From assembly GCA_903922605.1 (NCBI GenBank), contig CAIXUG010000083.1, positions 20,496-84,495 on the forward strand: a stretch of DNA of 64,000 bases. The letters run 5' to 3'. The position numbers and the translations under genes were made by a program. Within the stretch, counting starts at the first letter, position 1, and every line of letters begins with the position of its first letter. The notes beneath the pieces were generated by a model. That model was not told the origin of the DNA, did no database searches, and saw nothing but the letters and a program-made list of their open reading frames with translations. The DNA is from an uncultured Verrucomicrobiota bacterium. GTDB lineage: Bacteria > Verrucomicrobiota > Verrucomicrobiia > Limisphaerales > UBA9464. Shown here in pieces: positions 7,606 to 15,266 of this stretch.

Positions 7606-8566
7606 GGCGGGTGGGCTTTCGTTTGGGGCGGACAGTCTTGGGTATGGGGTCGGGAGCGGAGGCGGGCGCGGCGCTGGCCTCGATCCATTTCAAGGGCGCA
7701 TTGCCGCGCACGCTGAGGTCGAGCGTGCCGATGGCATGGCCGCGGGCGATGGCCTGCTCATGCACGGCGCGCCATTCGCGGAGCTGCCGGTCGAAGTCCT
7801 CGCCCGCGAGCGTCACCCGGGCGCCCTGGTTGCTCAGCACGACCAGCACGCCGGGCGAGGCGATGTCCACGGACAGAAGCTCGGTGACTCCGGCCATGGC
7901 CGAGGCGTCAAAGCCGGCGATCAGCTTCAGGGCGGCCAGCACGCGCTGATCCATCACGGTCTGGCCCGCCGAGAAGGTCACGGCGGTCATGCCGTTGAGC
8001 AGCGGCAGCGCGGCTTCGGCCTCGACGATTTCCACCGGGGCGTGGCCGCGCTCGAAGGGAATGAGCACATGGCCCGTGTCATCGAGCAGGAAGTAGCCCT
8101 GGACATCGCCCGCCGACGGCAGGAGCACCCGGGCCACCGGCACCCGCTCGCGAACGCCGATCCGCAGCGTGTCGGGAAATTCGAGCCGCACGGTCGCCTC
8201 CTCGATGCGCGGATGCCGCAGCAGCCGCTGGCGCAGCACGTAGAGGTCGATGGTGAGGACGTTGCGTCCGGGCTGCACGCCCGCGAGCCGCCGGATCTCC
8301 TCCTCGGTCAGCACGCCGTCGCGCGTCACGATCAGCTGCCGGAGGGCGAGGGCATCGATCTGGTTGAGCCAGCGATCTCGGGCCGTCTGCCAGACGAGAT
8401 TGCCGCCGAACCAGAGCGTGGCCAGCAGGGCCATGCTCAGGAGCGGCTTGAACCACCACGGGCGGCGCGTGCGCGGCACCAGCGCGCCCTCACCGGTCTC
8501 GGCAAACAGCCTGTAACCGGCGTCACGGCGCCGGTTGCGGGAGGAGTTTTGGAAGAGGCGGAACAT
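7598..8566 (-). CDS. ftsQ: Cell division protein FtsQ (POTRA domain)
   Basis: The 322-residue single-pass membrane protein has a cytoplasmic basic N-terminus, one transmembrane segment (LLSMALLATLWFGGNLVW, about residues 42-59), then a POTRA domain with RLAGVQPGRNVLTIDLYVLR and HPRIEEATVRLEFPDTLRI. After this comes the FtsQ beta domain (GYFLLDDTGHVLIPF). FtsQ links FtsA/FtsZ-side and periplasmic divisome components through FtsB and FtsL. It lies 6 bp after ddl and overlaps ftsA by 8 bp. The C-terminal 25 residues are a basic, proline-rich tail. Confidence 0.9.
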   Translation of the reverse strand: MFRLFQNSSRNRRRDAGYRLFAETGEGALVPRTRRPWWFKPLLSMALLATLWFGGNLVWQTARDRWLNQIDALALRQLIVTRDGVLTEEEIRRLAGVQPGRNVLTIDLYVLRQRLLRHPRIEEATVRLEFPDTLRIGVRERVPVARVLLPSAGDVQGYFLLDDTGHVLIPFERGHAPVEIVEAEAALPLLNGMTAVTFSAGQTVMDQRVLAALKLIAGFDASAMAGVTELLSVDIASPGVLVVLSNQGARVTLAGEDFDRQLREWRAVHEQAIARGHAIGTLDLSVRGNAPLKWIEASAAPASAPDPIPKTVRPKRKPTRHV

Positions 8567-8572
8567 GGCATG

Positions 8573-9481
8573 CTAGGTCCGGGGGGAGCGCGCGAGCGCA
8601 AGTTCGATCATGCGCTGGCAAAGCTGGGGGAAACCGAGGCCGGCGGCGGCGGCGGCCTTGGGCAGCAGGCTGGTCTCGGTCATGCCCGGCAGGGTGTTGA
8701 CCTCGAGCACGACCGGTGAGCCGTTGGCCCGCACCATCACGTCCACGCGTCCGTAATCGCGGCCGCCCACCGCCTGAAAGGCACCGAGCGCGGCGGCCTG
8801 GATGCGGGCGGTCGTCGCTTCGTCAAACGGGGCGGGGCACAGGTACTCGGTGCGCCCGGCGGTATATTTGTTCGTGTAGTCGTAGGCCCCCTCGCGCGGG
8901 CGGACTTCCACGATCGGCAGCGCTTTGCCATCGAGGATGCCCACCGTGGTCTCGCGACCGACGATGCGCTCCTCCATCACCACCTCGCCGCCGAAGCGCA
9001 GCGATTCGGCGAGGGCGACCGGAAACTCCTCGACGCGGTCCACGAACTGCAGCCCCACGCTGCTGCCTTGACGGGTCGGCTTGAGCACGACCGGCGGCTG
9101 CCAGCCTTCGGGCCAGGGCACCACGGAATTGAAGACCGCGAACCGCGCTGTCGGCACGCCGGCGGCCAGGCAGCGGCGCTTCGTCACGACCTTGTCAAAA
9201 GCGAACAGGCTCGCGGCCACCCCACAGCCGGTGTAGGGCACGCCGAGCTGTTCCAGCTCCGCCTGCACGGTGCCGTCCTCGCCATAGGTTCCGTGCAGCG
9301 CCAGCAGGACGGCCTCCGTTCCGGTGCCGAGTTTCAACGCGCCCGGCAGCGGGTCCACCTCGTCCACTGTGTGACCGAGCGAACGCAGCGCCTTGGCGAC
9401 CGCCGCGCCGGAGCGGAGCGAAACCTCGCGTTCGGCGGAAGGTCCGCCGAGCAGGACAGTGAGATGAAGCGGCGCGCTCAT
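8573..9481 (-). CDS. ddl: D-alanine--D-alanine ligase
   Basis: The 302-residue cytoplasmic ATP-grasp enzyme joins two D-alanines for the peptidoglycan stem peptide. The start at 9481 (MSAPLHLTVLLGGPSAEREV) was chosen because it gives the normal N-terminal motif and an ATGA overlap with murB. Visible motifs are SLRSGAAVAKAL, LALHGTYGEDGTVQ (usually HGRxGEDG), VPYTGCGVAAS, VVLKPTRQGSSVGLQ, the EVRPREGAYDYTNKYTAG loop, and the metal-binding end LEVNTLPGMTETSL. Length and motifs are normal for Ddl. Confidence 0.93.
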   Translation of the reverse strand: MSAPLHLTVLLGGPSAEREVSLRSGAAVAKALRSLGHTVDEVDPLPGALKLGTGTEAVLLALHGTYGEDGTVQAELEQLGVPYTGCGVAASLFAFDKVVTKRRCLAAGVPTARFAVFNSVVPWPEGWQPPVVLKPTRQGSSVGLQFVDRVEEFPVALAESLRFGGEVVMEERIVGRETTVGILDGKALPIVEVRPREGAYDYTNKYTAGRTEYLCPAPFDEATTARIQAAALGAFQAVGGRDYGRVDVMVRANGSPVVLEVNTLPGMTETSLLPKAAAAAGLGFPQLCQRMIELALARSPRT

Positions 9482-10458
9482 GACGGGTCTTCGCCGACGA
9501 TTTCCACCTCGGTCTCCAGTTCGATGCCGCGCGCCTCGCGGGCGCGGGTCTTCACCAGCTCGATCAGCGCGAGCACGTCGCTCGCGGTGGCGTTGCCGAG
9601 GTTCACGAAGAAATTGGCGTGCACGTCGCTCACCATCGCGCCGCCGACGCGGGTGCCCTTGAGGCCCAGTTCGTCGATGAGTTTGCCGGCGGGCTGCGTG
9701 GGCGAGGGATTCTTGAACGTGCAGCCGGCGCTCGGCTGGTTCGGCTGGGAATCCCACCGCTTGCGGCTGTAGGTGTCCATGCGGGCCTTCACCGTTTCCG
9801 CGTCGGTCACGGTGCCGCGCAGCACCGCACCCACGGCAATGGCCTCGCGCAGCAGTGGGCACGAACGGTAGGTGAACGGAACCTCGGCGACGGGCACGTC
9901 GCGCACCGTGGCGTCCCGCGTGACATAGCGCAGGCGCTCAACGACGTCGAAGGTCCAGCTCTGCATCGCGCCCGCGTTCATGCGGAGCGCACCGCCCAGC
10001 GAGCCGGGGATGCCCTCGAGAAATTCCAGTCCGCCCAGCCCCGTGCGTCGTGCCTCGGTAGCGATGAGCTTGAGCTTCGCGCCCGCGCCGGCGTGGATGC
10101 GATCTTCCTTCACCTCGATGGCGGAGAAGGCGGTGTGGGCGAGGGAGATCACGACTCCGCGGATGCCACCGTCACGGATCAGCAGGTTCGAGCCGCGACC
10201 AAGCACGAAGAAGGGGACCTCCATCTGCCCGCAGATTTCGATCACCGTGCAGAGCGCGTGTTCGCAATCTGGCTCGACGTAGATGTCCGCCGGGCCGCCC
10301 ACGCGCAGGGTGGTGCGTTTGGCGAGCGGCTCGTCGCGGCGCAACAGTGTTTCCAACGGCAGCGCGCCCTGCAGCTCCTCGAACAGGTCGAGCACGCGGA
10401 TGGATCGCTCCGCCAGGGATTCGGCCGCATTCGTGGGGTTGAACGGAACGAGATTCAT
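9478..10458 (-). CDS. murB: UDP-N-acetylenolpyruvoylglucosamine reductase MurB
   Basis: The 326-residue FAD enzyme reduces UDP-GlcNAc-enolpyruvate to UDP-MurNAc with NADPH. FAD-binding motifs TTLRVGGPADIYVEP and VLGRGSNLLIRDGGIRGVV are followed by the flavin-contact stretch EFLEGIPGSLGGALRMNAGA. The proton-donor loop reads SAGCTFKNP, with cysteine where many MurB proteins have serine, a substitution also found in natural MurB enzymes. The C-terminal Glu region reads GIELETEVEIVGE. It overlaps murG by 4 bp (ATGA) at its start and ddl by 4 bp at its end. In many bacteria murC sits between murG and murB; it is missing here. Confidence 0.93.
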   Translation of the reverse strand: MNLVPFNPTNAAESLAERSIRVLDLFEELQGALPLETLLRRDEPLAKRTTLRVGGPADIYVEPDCEHALCTVIEICGQMEVPFFVLGRGSNLLIRDGGIRGVVISLAHTAFSAIEVKEDRIHAGAGAKLKLIATEARRTGLGGLEFLEGIPGSLGGALRMNAGAMQSWTFDVVERLRYVTRDATVRDVPVAEVPFTYRSCPLLREAIAVGAVLRGTVTDAETVKARMDTYSRKRWDSQPNQPSAGCTFKNPSPTQPAGKLIDELGLKGTRVGGAMVSDVHANFFVNLGNATASDVLALIELVKTRAREARGIELETEVEIVGEDPS

Positions 10459-11639
10459 CGCGCGCCCTCCGGTTTGCCGGTGGTCATGACGTGGCCCGGC
10501 CGTGACACCGCCGGGGTTGAGGAGGCGAGACCACGGTCCTTCACGTGTGCCAGAATGCGGTCGGCGATTTCGGCGGCGGCGTTGGGGCGGTGGTTCCGCG
10601 CCATGGCGGCGGACATGAGCTGCAACTGGCCGGGGTTATCGCAAAGTTCCGTCACCAGGCCGGCCAGCGACTGCGCGCTGGCCGACGTCTGCTCGAGCAG
10701 CACCGCGCCGCCGGTCTCGACGATGGCGTTGGCGTTGTGCAGCTGGTGATTGTCCGTAGCGGCGGGGAAGGGGACCAGAATCGCGGGCACCTGCATCGCG
10801 GCCAGTTCGGCGAGCGAAGACGCCCCACTGCGGCTGACGGTCAGCGTGGCCGCGCCGAGCGGCAGCTCCATCTCGGAGCAGAAAGGCTGCACTCGGGCAC
10901 GGCGGCCCAACGGTTCGTAAGCGGCCTTCACCTCGTCGTAATCTTGTGTGCCGGTGAGGTGGAAGAACTGGAGCTCCGGCAGCGCCGCCGACAACTGCGG
11001 CAGCGCGCCAACCATGAGCCGGTTGAGCCCGCTGGCACCCTGGCTTCCGCCCACGATGAGCAGCAGCGGCTTGGCGGCGTTGAAACCCAGGGCAGCCCGC
11101 GCCCCGACCACATCCATCGGGGAAAATTGCGGACGCACCGGCGTGCCCGTGACGGTCGCGCGTTTCTGACGGAGCCTCCGGGTGGCGGCGGCGAAGCCGA
11201 CGAAGCATTCGTCCACCCACGGGGCAAGCCAACGGTTGGCGCGCCCAGGAATCGTGTTCGACTCGTGGAGGAAAGTGACAGCCCCGGCATTTTTTCCGGC
11301 GAAGACCGGCGGAGCGCTGGTGAAACCGCCCATGGCGAGGACCGCCTGCGGCGGCTGCGGCTGGAACGCGCGCCGGGCGGCGCGCCAGGAGCGGAAGCTG
11401 GCCGCGAGGAATTGCAGATAGTTGCGCCCGCTCAGGCCCACCGCCGGCAGCGTGATGATGTCAAAGTCATTCGCCAGGCCACGAACCGCCTGCTGGTCCA
11501 CTTCCTTGGGAGAAATGAGCAGGGTCACCAGGCTGCCGCGCGCGATCAGTTCGTGACCGACCGCGAGACCGGGAAAGAGGTGGCCGCCGGTGCCGCCGCA
11601 GGCGATGGCCACTCGCAGGGCTGGCCGTTCCGGGTTCAT
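10455..11639 (-). CDS. murG: Lipid II synthase MurG (GT28 glycosyltransferase)
   Basis: The 394-residue peripheral membrane enzyme transfers GlcNAc from UDP-GlcNAc to lipid I. The N-terminal G-loop reads IACGGTGGHLFPGLAVGHEL, and the second glycine loop is LLLIVGGSQGASGLNRLM. The donor site is SRSGASSLAELAAMQVPAILVPFP followed by ATDNHQLHNA, matching the usual 'A.D.HQ..NA'. Length is slightly above the typical 350-370. It overlaps both ftsW (upstream) and murB (downstream) by 4 bp, so the block ftsW-murG-murB-ddl is likely translationally coupled. Confidence 0.94.
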   Translation of the reverse strand: MNPERPALRVAIACGGTGGHLFPGLAVGHELIARGSLVTLLISPKEVDQQAVRGLANDFDIITLPAVGLSGRNYLQFLAASFRSWRAARRAFQPQPPQAVLAMGGFTSAPPVFAGKNAGAVTFLHESNTIPGRANRWLAPWVDECFVGFAAATRRLRQKRATVTGTPVRPQFSPMDVVGARAALGFNAAKPLLLIVGGSQGASGLNRLMVGALPQLSAALPELQFFHLTGTQDYDEVKAAYEPLGRRARVQPFCSEMELPLGAATLTVSRSGASSLAELAAMQVPAILVPFPAATDNHQLHNANAIVETGGAVLLEQTSASAQSLAGLVTELCDNPGQLQLMSAAMARNHRPNAAAEIADRILAHVKDRGLASSTPAVSRPGHVMTTGKPEGAR

Positions 11640-12760
11640 TCGGGCAGGTCGGTATCGAGGGTGTCGAAAGGATTGGTGCCGGACCGCTGGGACGAGGTCT
11701 CGGTCGCGCCCTGACGGGCCACGCTGACCAGCAGGCCGACCAGCGCCAGCATCAGCACCACGCCGGTGCCGCCACGGCTGACAAACGGCAGGGGCATGCC
11801 CTTGTTGGGCAGCAGGTCGGTCACCACCCCCAGATTCACGGCGGCCTGCGCGGCGATCACGAAGGTGATGCTTCCGGCCAGCAGCGTGCCAAAGGCATCG
11901 GGCGCGGCATGGGTGATCATCGCCCCGCAGATGAGGATGACGACGAACACGCCCACGACGGCGAGGGTGAAGCCGAGCCCCAGTTCCTCGCCGACCACGG
12001 GGAAGATGAAGTCGGTGTGCTGTTCGGGAATGTTAAATTTGAAAGCGCCCCGGCCCAGCCCGGCACCGTCCACGCCGCCCTCGCCAAAGGCGTAGAGCGA
12101 CTCCTGCACCTGCTGGTAGTCGTCCTTGTTCTGTTCGGGATGCCGGAAGGCGTTCACGCGCTTCATCGCGTAGTCGCTGTTCATCACCAGGGCGGCAAAA
12201 CCCGCGGCGCAGAGCAGCGCCGGCAGCGTCACGTGCCACCAGCGGACGCCGGCCACGAGCATCAGGAGGAAGGTCACCAGTCCGAGCAGCAGCGTGGTGC
12301 CCTTGTCCGGCTCGACCAGGACAAGTGCAAGCGGCGGCACGGCGATGGCGGCCATGCCGAGCACGCCGGAGAAAAAGTGGCCCATCCGGTGCGGGAACCT
12401 GGCCCCGAACCAGGCCAGCGCAACCACCAGCCCGAGCTTGGCGAACTCGGAGGGCTGGATGCCGAAGAGCCAGCGCTGTGCACCCTTCATGCTCGTGCCC
12501 AGGGGGGTGAGCGTGAGCAGCAGCAGCAGCACGCAGGCCCCGTAGAGCGGCCAGGCGAAGCGCTGCAGCAGGTGGTAGTCAATCCGCGCCATCACCCACA
12601 GCGCCACGAAGCCGACCCCGCAGGCGATGGCCTGCTTCAGCACCCAGGTGTGGAGCAGAGAGTCGCCACCCTTGAGCATGGTGGCGCTCGCGAGCATCAC
12701 CACGCTGAGGGCGACCAGCGAGCCGACGGCCAGCAGCAGGGTCGTGATGATGCGGTTCAT
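11636..12760 (-). CDS. ftsW: Lipid II polymerase FtsW (SEDS family)
   Basis: The 374-residue polytopic membrane protein has about ten hydrophobic segments. SEDS landmarks are GAQRWLFGIQPSEFAKLGLV (extracellular loop and TM), VEPDKGTTLLLGLVTFLLML (with the Glu/Asp of the active cleft region), QVQESLYAFGEGGVDGAGLGRG and the C-terminal signature LPFVSRGGTGVVLMLALVGL. It works with FtsI as the septal peptidoglycan synthase. FtsW is preferred over RodA because of its dcw position. A hairpin plus T-run separates it from the upstream LysM gene, so it may have its own promoter or receive attenuated transcription. Confidence 0.92.
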   Translation of the reverse strand: MNRIITTLLLAVGSLVALSVVMLASATMLKGGDSLLHTWVLKQAIACGVGFVALWVMARIDYHLLQRFAWPLYGACVLLLLLTLTPLGTSMKGAQRWLFGIQPSEFAKLGLVVALAWFGARFPHRMGHFFSGVLGMAAIAVPPLALVLVEPDKGTTLLLGLVTFLLMLVAGVRWWHVTLPALLCAAGFAALVMNSDYAMKRVNAFRHPEQNKDDYQQVQESLYAFGEGGVDGAGLGRGAFKFNIPEQHTDFIFPVVGEELGLGFTLAVVGVFVVILICGAMITHAAPDAFGTLLAGSITFVIAAQAAVNLGVVTDLLPNKGMPLPFVSRGGTGVVLMLALVGLLVSVARQGATETSSQRSGTNPFDTLDTDLPE

Positions 12761-12777
12761 GGTTTTAAAAAATCGGG

Positions 12778-12817
12778 CCGGTGCGCGCGCCGGCTGAGGT
12801 AGCCGGCGCGCGACCGG
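12778..12817 (-). terminator. Strong hairpin with T-run between the LysM gene and ftsW
   Basis: A perfect 12-bp stem (cgcgcgccggct at 12784-12795 paired with agccggcgcgcg at 12801-12812, loop gaggt) is extended by a 5-bp outer stem with one bulged base. On the transcribed minus strand it is followed by cccgatttttt, giving six T residues a few bases after the stem. This looks like an intrinsic terminator or attenuator inside the dcw cluster, just before the ftsW start codon. Confidence 0.6.
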
Positions 12818-12828
12818 AAGTTACGTCA

Positions 12829-13686
12829 TTACTTGGGCAGGCCCCCGGTTGCGGGAGGCAGGGTCACCGTCGTGGGGGTCGCGACCGGAGCGGTCGTGGT
12901 CGGGGTTGCGGCCGGAGTGGCTTCGGTCGCCTTGCCGGGGATCTTCAGCTTCTGGCCAACCTTGATGTCATTTGATTTGAGACCGTTGGCGGCGCGGATC
13001 GCCTTCACGGTGGTGCCGTGCCGCTTCGCGATCTTGGTGAGGTTGTCACCGCCCTTGACCGTGTAGGTCGAGGTCTCGCCCATGGCGGCGGGCTCGCCGG
13101 CGGCGGCGACTTCGTTGCCGGGCTTATGAATAGCGGAAGCCGTGGCGGAGCCGCTGCCGCCTGGAATCTGGATGGTCTGGCCGACCTTCAGCTTGCCGAG
13201 ATCCACGTTCGGGTTGGCCTCCTTCAGGGCCTTCAGCGTGACGCCATGCTTGTGGGCGAGGTTGTAGGCGATGTCGCCCTTCTGGATCTTGTATTCCGAG
13301 GCGGACGTGGACGCCGGCGTCGAATCAGGCGTCGTGGCCGGGACTGCGGTGATGGGCGCCGGCTCAAAATTGGTGCCGGTGGCCAGCGGCGGCAGGTTGG
13401 TGCCTCCGATGGGACCGCCGACGAGCCCGACGCCGTTGGTCGAAAGCCCGCCGATGATGGGCCCATTTGTGTCGCTCAGGATCGGGGACGCGTTGGTGAG
13501 GGCGTCGGACAGGCCCGTCGTGTCGGTGGCCTTGTTCTCCTCGCGCTTGCAGCCGAGGATCAGGAAACCGCCGAGGACGAAGACGTGCAGGCCAACGATC
13601 AGGGCCGCAATCTGGAGGGATGATTTGCTCTTGGCCTGCGTTTCCAGCAGCGAGCCTTGGGGTGCGAGTGGGTTCGGAGTGCTCAT
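12829..13686 (-). CDS. Membrane-anchored double-LysM protein
   Basis: The 285-residue product has a short cytoplasmic N-terminus, one transmembrane segment (LQIAALIVGLHVFVLGGFLI, about residues 24-43), and a Thr/Pro/Gly-rich linker to about residue 125. Two LysM domains follow: YKIQKGDIAYNLAHKHGVTL to LKVGQTIQIPG, and YTVKGGDNLTKIAKRHGTTV to IKVGQKLKIPG. A Thr/Pro-rich tail ends the protein. LysM domains bind GlcNAc in peptidoglycan, so it probably tethers the inner membrane to the wall. Sitting between mraY and ftsW, where murD is usual, it may serve at the septum; that is inference from position. Confidence 0.82.
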   Translation of the reverse strand: MSTPNPLAPQGSLLETQAKSKSSLQIAALIVGLHVFVLGGFLILGCKREENKATDTTGLSDALTNASPILSDTNGPIIGGLSTNGVGLVGGPIGGTNLPPLATGTNFEPAPITAVPATTPDSTPASTSASEYKIQKGDIAYNLAHKHGVTLKALKEANPNVDLGKLKVGQTIQIPGGSGSATASAIHKPGNEVAAAGEPAAMGETSTYTVKGGDNLTKIAKRHGTTVKAIRAANGLKSNDIKVGQKLKIPGKATEATPAATPTTTAPVATPTTVTLPPATGGLPK

Positions 13687-14135
13687 GGTATTTCAGCGCC
13701 GCCTGGCGGCAGTATTCGAGGAATGGGTTGGTGAGGATTGACGCCGTGGTGGCTCCTCAAGCCACCACGACGCCAAAAATAAAGCTGCACAAACAGGGGC
13801 AGTCCCGCCGCTCCCACCACACGTGGAAGCCACAGCCCGACCACGACGCATCCGGCGCATGCCGGGCATCGTGGAATAACAGGCTGGAACAAAGGGGAAT
13901 TCGCACCGACCGCCGCCGCCGCCGCGTCCATTGCCAACATGACGGCCCGTATCGCCGCCAACGCGACGCATTAAACCGGGGTCGGACCGGGGTGCAAGGG
14001 GCGAAACGAGCCCAGATGCGGAAGCGGGGACGACAAAGCGCGGAGCGGGGAGCGCGGAAAGGGGAGCTGAAAGCAGGGGAGCACTGCCGGCAGCGGGCTG
14101 GCCAATTCGGAATTTGGAATTTGGAATTCGAAATT
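13687..14135. other. Gene-free stretch where murD would be expected; iterated AATTC motif at one end
   Basis: This 449-bp gap separates mraY from the LysM gene. A minus-strand open frame of 92 codons (13683-13961) overlaps the LysM start by ATGA, but its composition looks random and I do not call it. Right behind the mraY stop, 14103-14136 holds an iterated motif (ggaatttggaatttggaatt), a repeat type I associate with intergenic DNA of this phylum. No Mur-ligase remnant is visible. Confidence 0.5.
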
Positions 14136-15263
14136 TCATCGGACCTTCAGCGTGCTCAGCGCGACCACCGCGCAGAGGATTGCGGCGATGTAAAACCGCG
14201 CCACAATCTTGGACTCGGCCAGACCCTTTTTCCGGAAATGGTGATGCAGCGGCGACATCAGGAAGATGCGCCGGCCCTGCCCGTACTTCCGCTTGGTGAT
14301 CTTGAACCAGCCCACCTGCAGCATCACGCTCACGGCTTCCGCCACGAAGACGCCGCCGGCGATGAACAGCACAAACGGCTGATGTATGAGCACCGCCATG
14401 AGGCCGAGCAACCCGCCGATGGCCAGGGAGCCGGTGTCGCCCATGAACACCTCGGCGGGATGGCAGTTGAACCAGAGGAACCCGAGACACGCCCCGACAA
14501 GGGCGGCGCACACGACTGTGAGTTCCGACGCGCCGGTCACGTGCGGCACGAGCAGATACTTCGCAAACACCGCGTTGCCCGCGATGTAGGTCATCACGAG
14601 AAACACCAGCGTGCAGATCAGCGTGCAGCCGATGGCAAGGCCGTCCATGCCGTCCGTGAGGTTCACGGCATTGCTGCTGCCTACAATTGTAAACACCGTC
14701 AGCAGCCCGCCGAGGATCGGCAGCCCCACGAGCAGCGGCGCCTTGAGGAAGGGCACCTGGATCTCGTTGATCAGGGCCGTGGTGGAGGGCAGCCGCCAGA
14801 GGTACACCGCGATGAAGGCGGCCAGGAGGAACTGCGTGCAGAGCTTCACGCGCGATTTTGCGCCCTCGGCGTCCTGCTTCGTCACCTTCAGCCAGTCGTC
14901 ATAGAAACCGAGGCCCGCGAGCACGATGGTGGTCAGCGCGGTGAGGAGCACGAGCGGGTTCCACTGCGCCCAGAGCAGCACCGAGAGGTCCAGCGCCAGC
15001 ACGATCAGGATTCCGCCCATCGTGGGCGTGCCGCGCTTCGCGGTGTCGGCGGCGGCGGCCGAGGAGTCGGTCTGCCCCTCCTTCACATCCTTGGGCCGGT
15101 AATCCTGCCGGTACTTGAGGTCGCTCAGCCAGGCGATGAGCCTGGGTCCGAGCAGCATCGAGAGCAGCAGCGCCGTGACGGCCGCGCCGGCGCTGCGGAA
15201 GGTGACGTAGCGGAACACCGACCACGGCGCAAACGGGAACAGTTCTGACAGGCGGTAAAGCAT
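14136..15263 (-). CDS. mraY: Phospho-N-acetylmuramoyl-pentapeptide transferase MraY
   Basis: The 375-residue, ten-helix membrane enzyme transfers phospho-MurNAc-pentapeptide to undecaprenyl phosphate, making lipid I. Hallmarks are TPTMGGILIVLAL, the catalytic-loop LGFYDDWLKV with the two aspartates, SSNAVNLTDGMDGLAIGCTL, NCHPAEVFMGDTGSLAIGGL and MSPLHHHFRKKGLAESKIV with the HHH motif. An inserted Ser/Ala-rich loop (about residues 64-74, DSSAAAADTAK) replaces the usual short cytoplasmic loop. It starts 3 bp after murF. Confidence 0.95.
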   Translation of the reverse strand: MLYRLSELFPFAPWSVFRYVTFRSAGAAVTALLLSMLLGPRLIAWLSDLKYRQDYRPKDVKEGQTDSSAAAADTAKRGTPTMGGILIVLALDLSVLLWAQWNPLVLLTALTTIVLAGLGFYDDWLKVTKQDAEGAKSRVKLCTQFLLAAFIAVYLWRLPSTTALINEIQVPFLKAPLLVGLPILGGLLTVFTIVGSSNAVNLTDGMDGLAIGCTLICTLVFLVMTYIAGNAVFAKYLLVPHVTGASELTVVCAALVGACLGFLWFNCHPAEVFMGDTGSLAIGGLLGLMAVLIHQPFVLFIAGGVFVAEAVSVMLQVGWFKITKRKYGQGRRIFLMSPLHHHFRKKGLAESKIVARFYIAAILCAVVALSTLKVR

Positions 15264-15266
15264 GGT

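Noticed and set aside
5482..7716. 744-codon open frame on the plus strand opposite ftsZ/ftsA
   Set aside because: It is antisense to two clearly recognised genes; its translation is His/Gly/Arg-rich without domains, a known by-product of high G+C in the third codon position.
9482..9862. Upstream extension of the ddl frame (126 codons)
   Set aside because: It lies wholly inside murB in another frame, and its sequence is Arg/Gly-rich; the ATG at 9481 gives the normal Ddl N-terminus and an ATGA overlap.
13683..13961. 92-codon minus-strand frame overlapping the LysM start by ATGA
   Set aside because: The overlap is tempting, but the translation (Cys/Pro/Arg-rich, no domain, no convincing helix) looks random; left as unannotated intergenic DNA.
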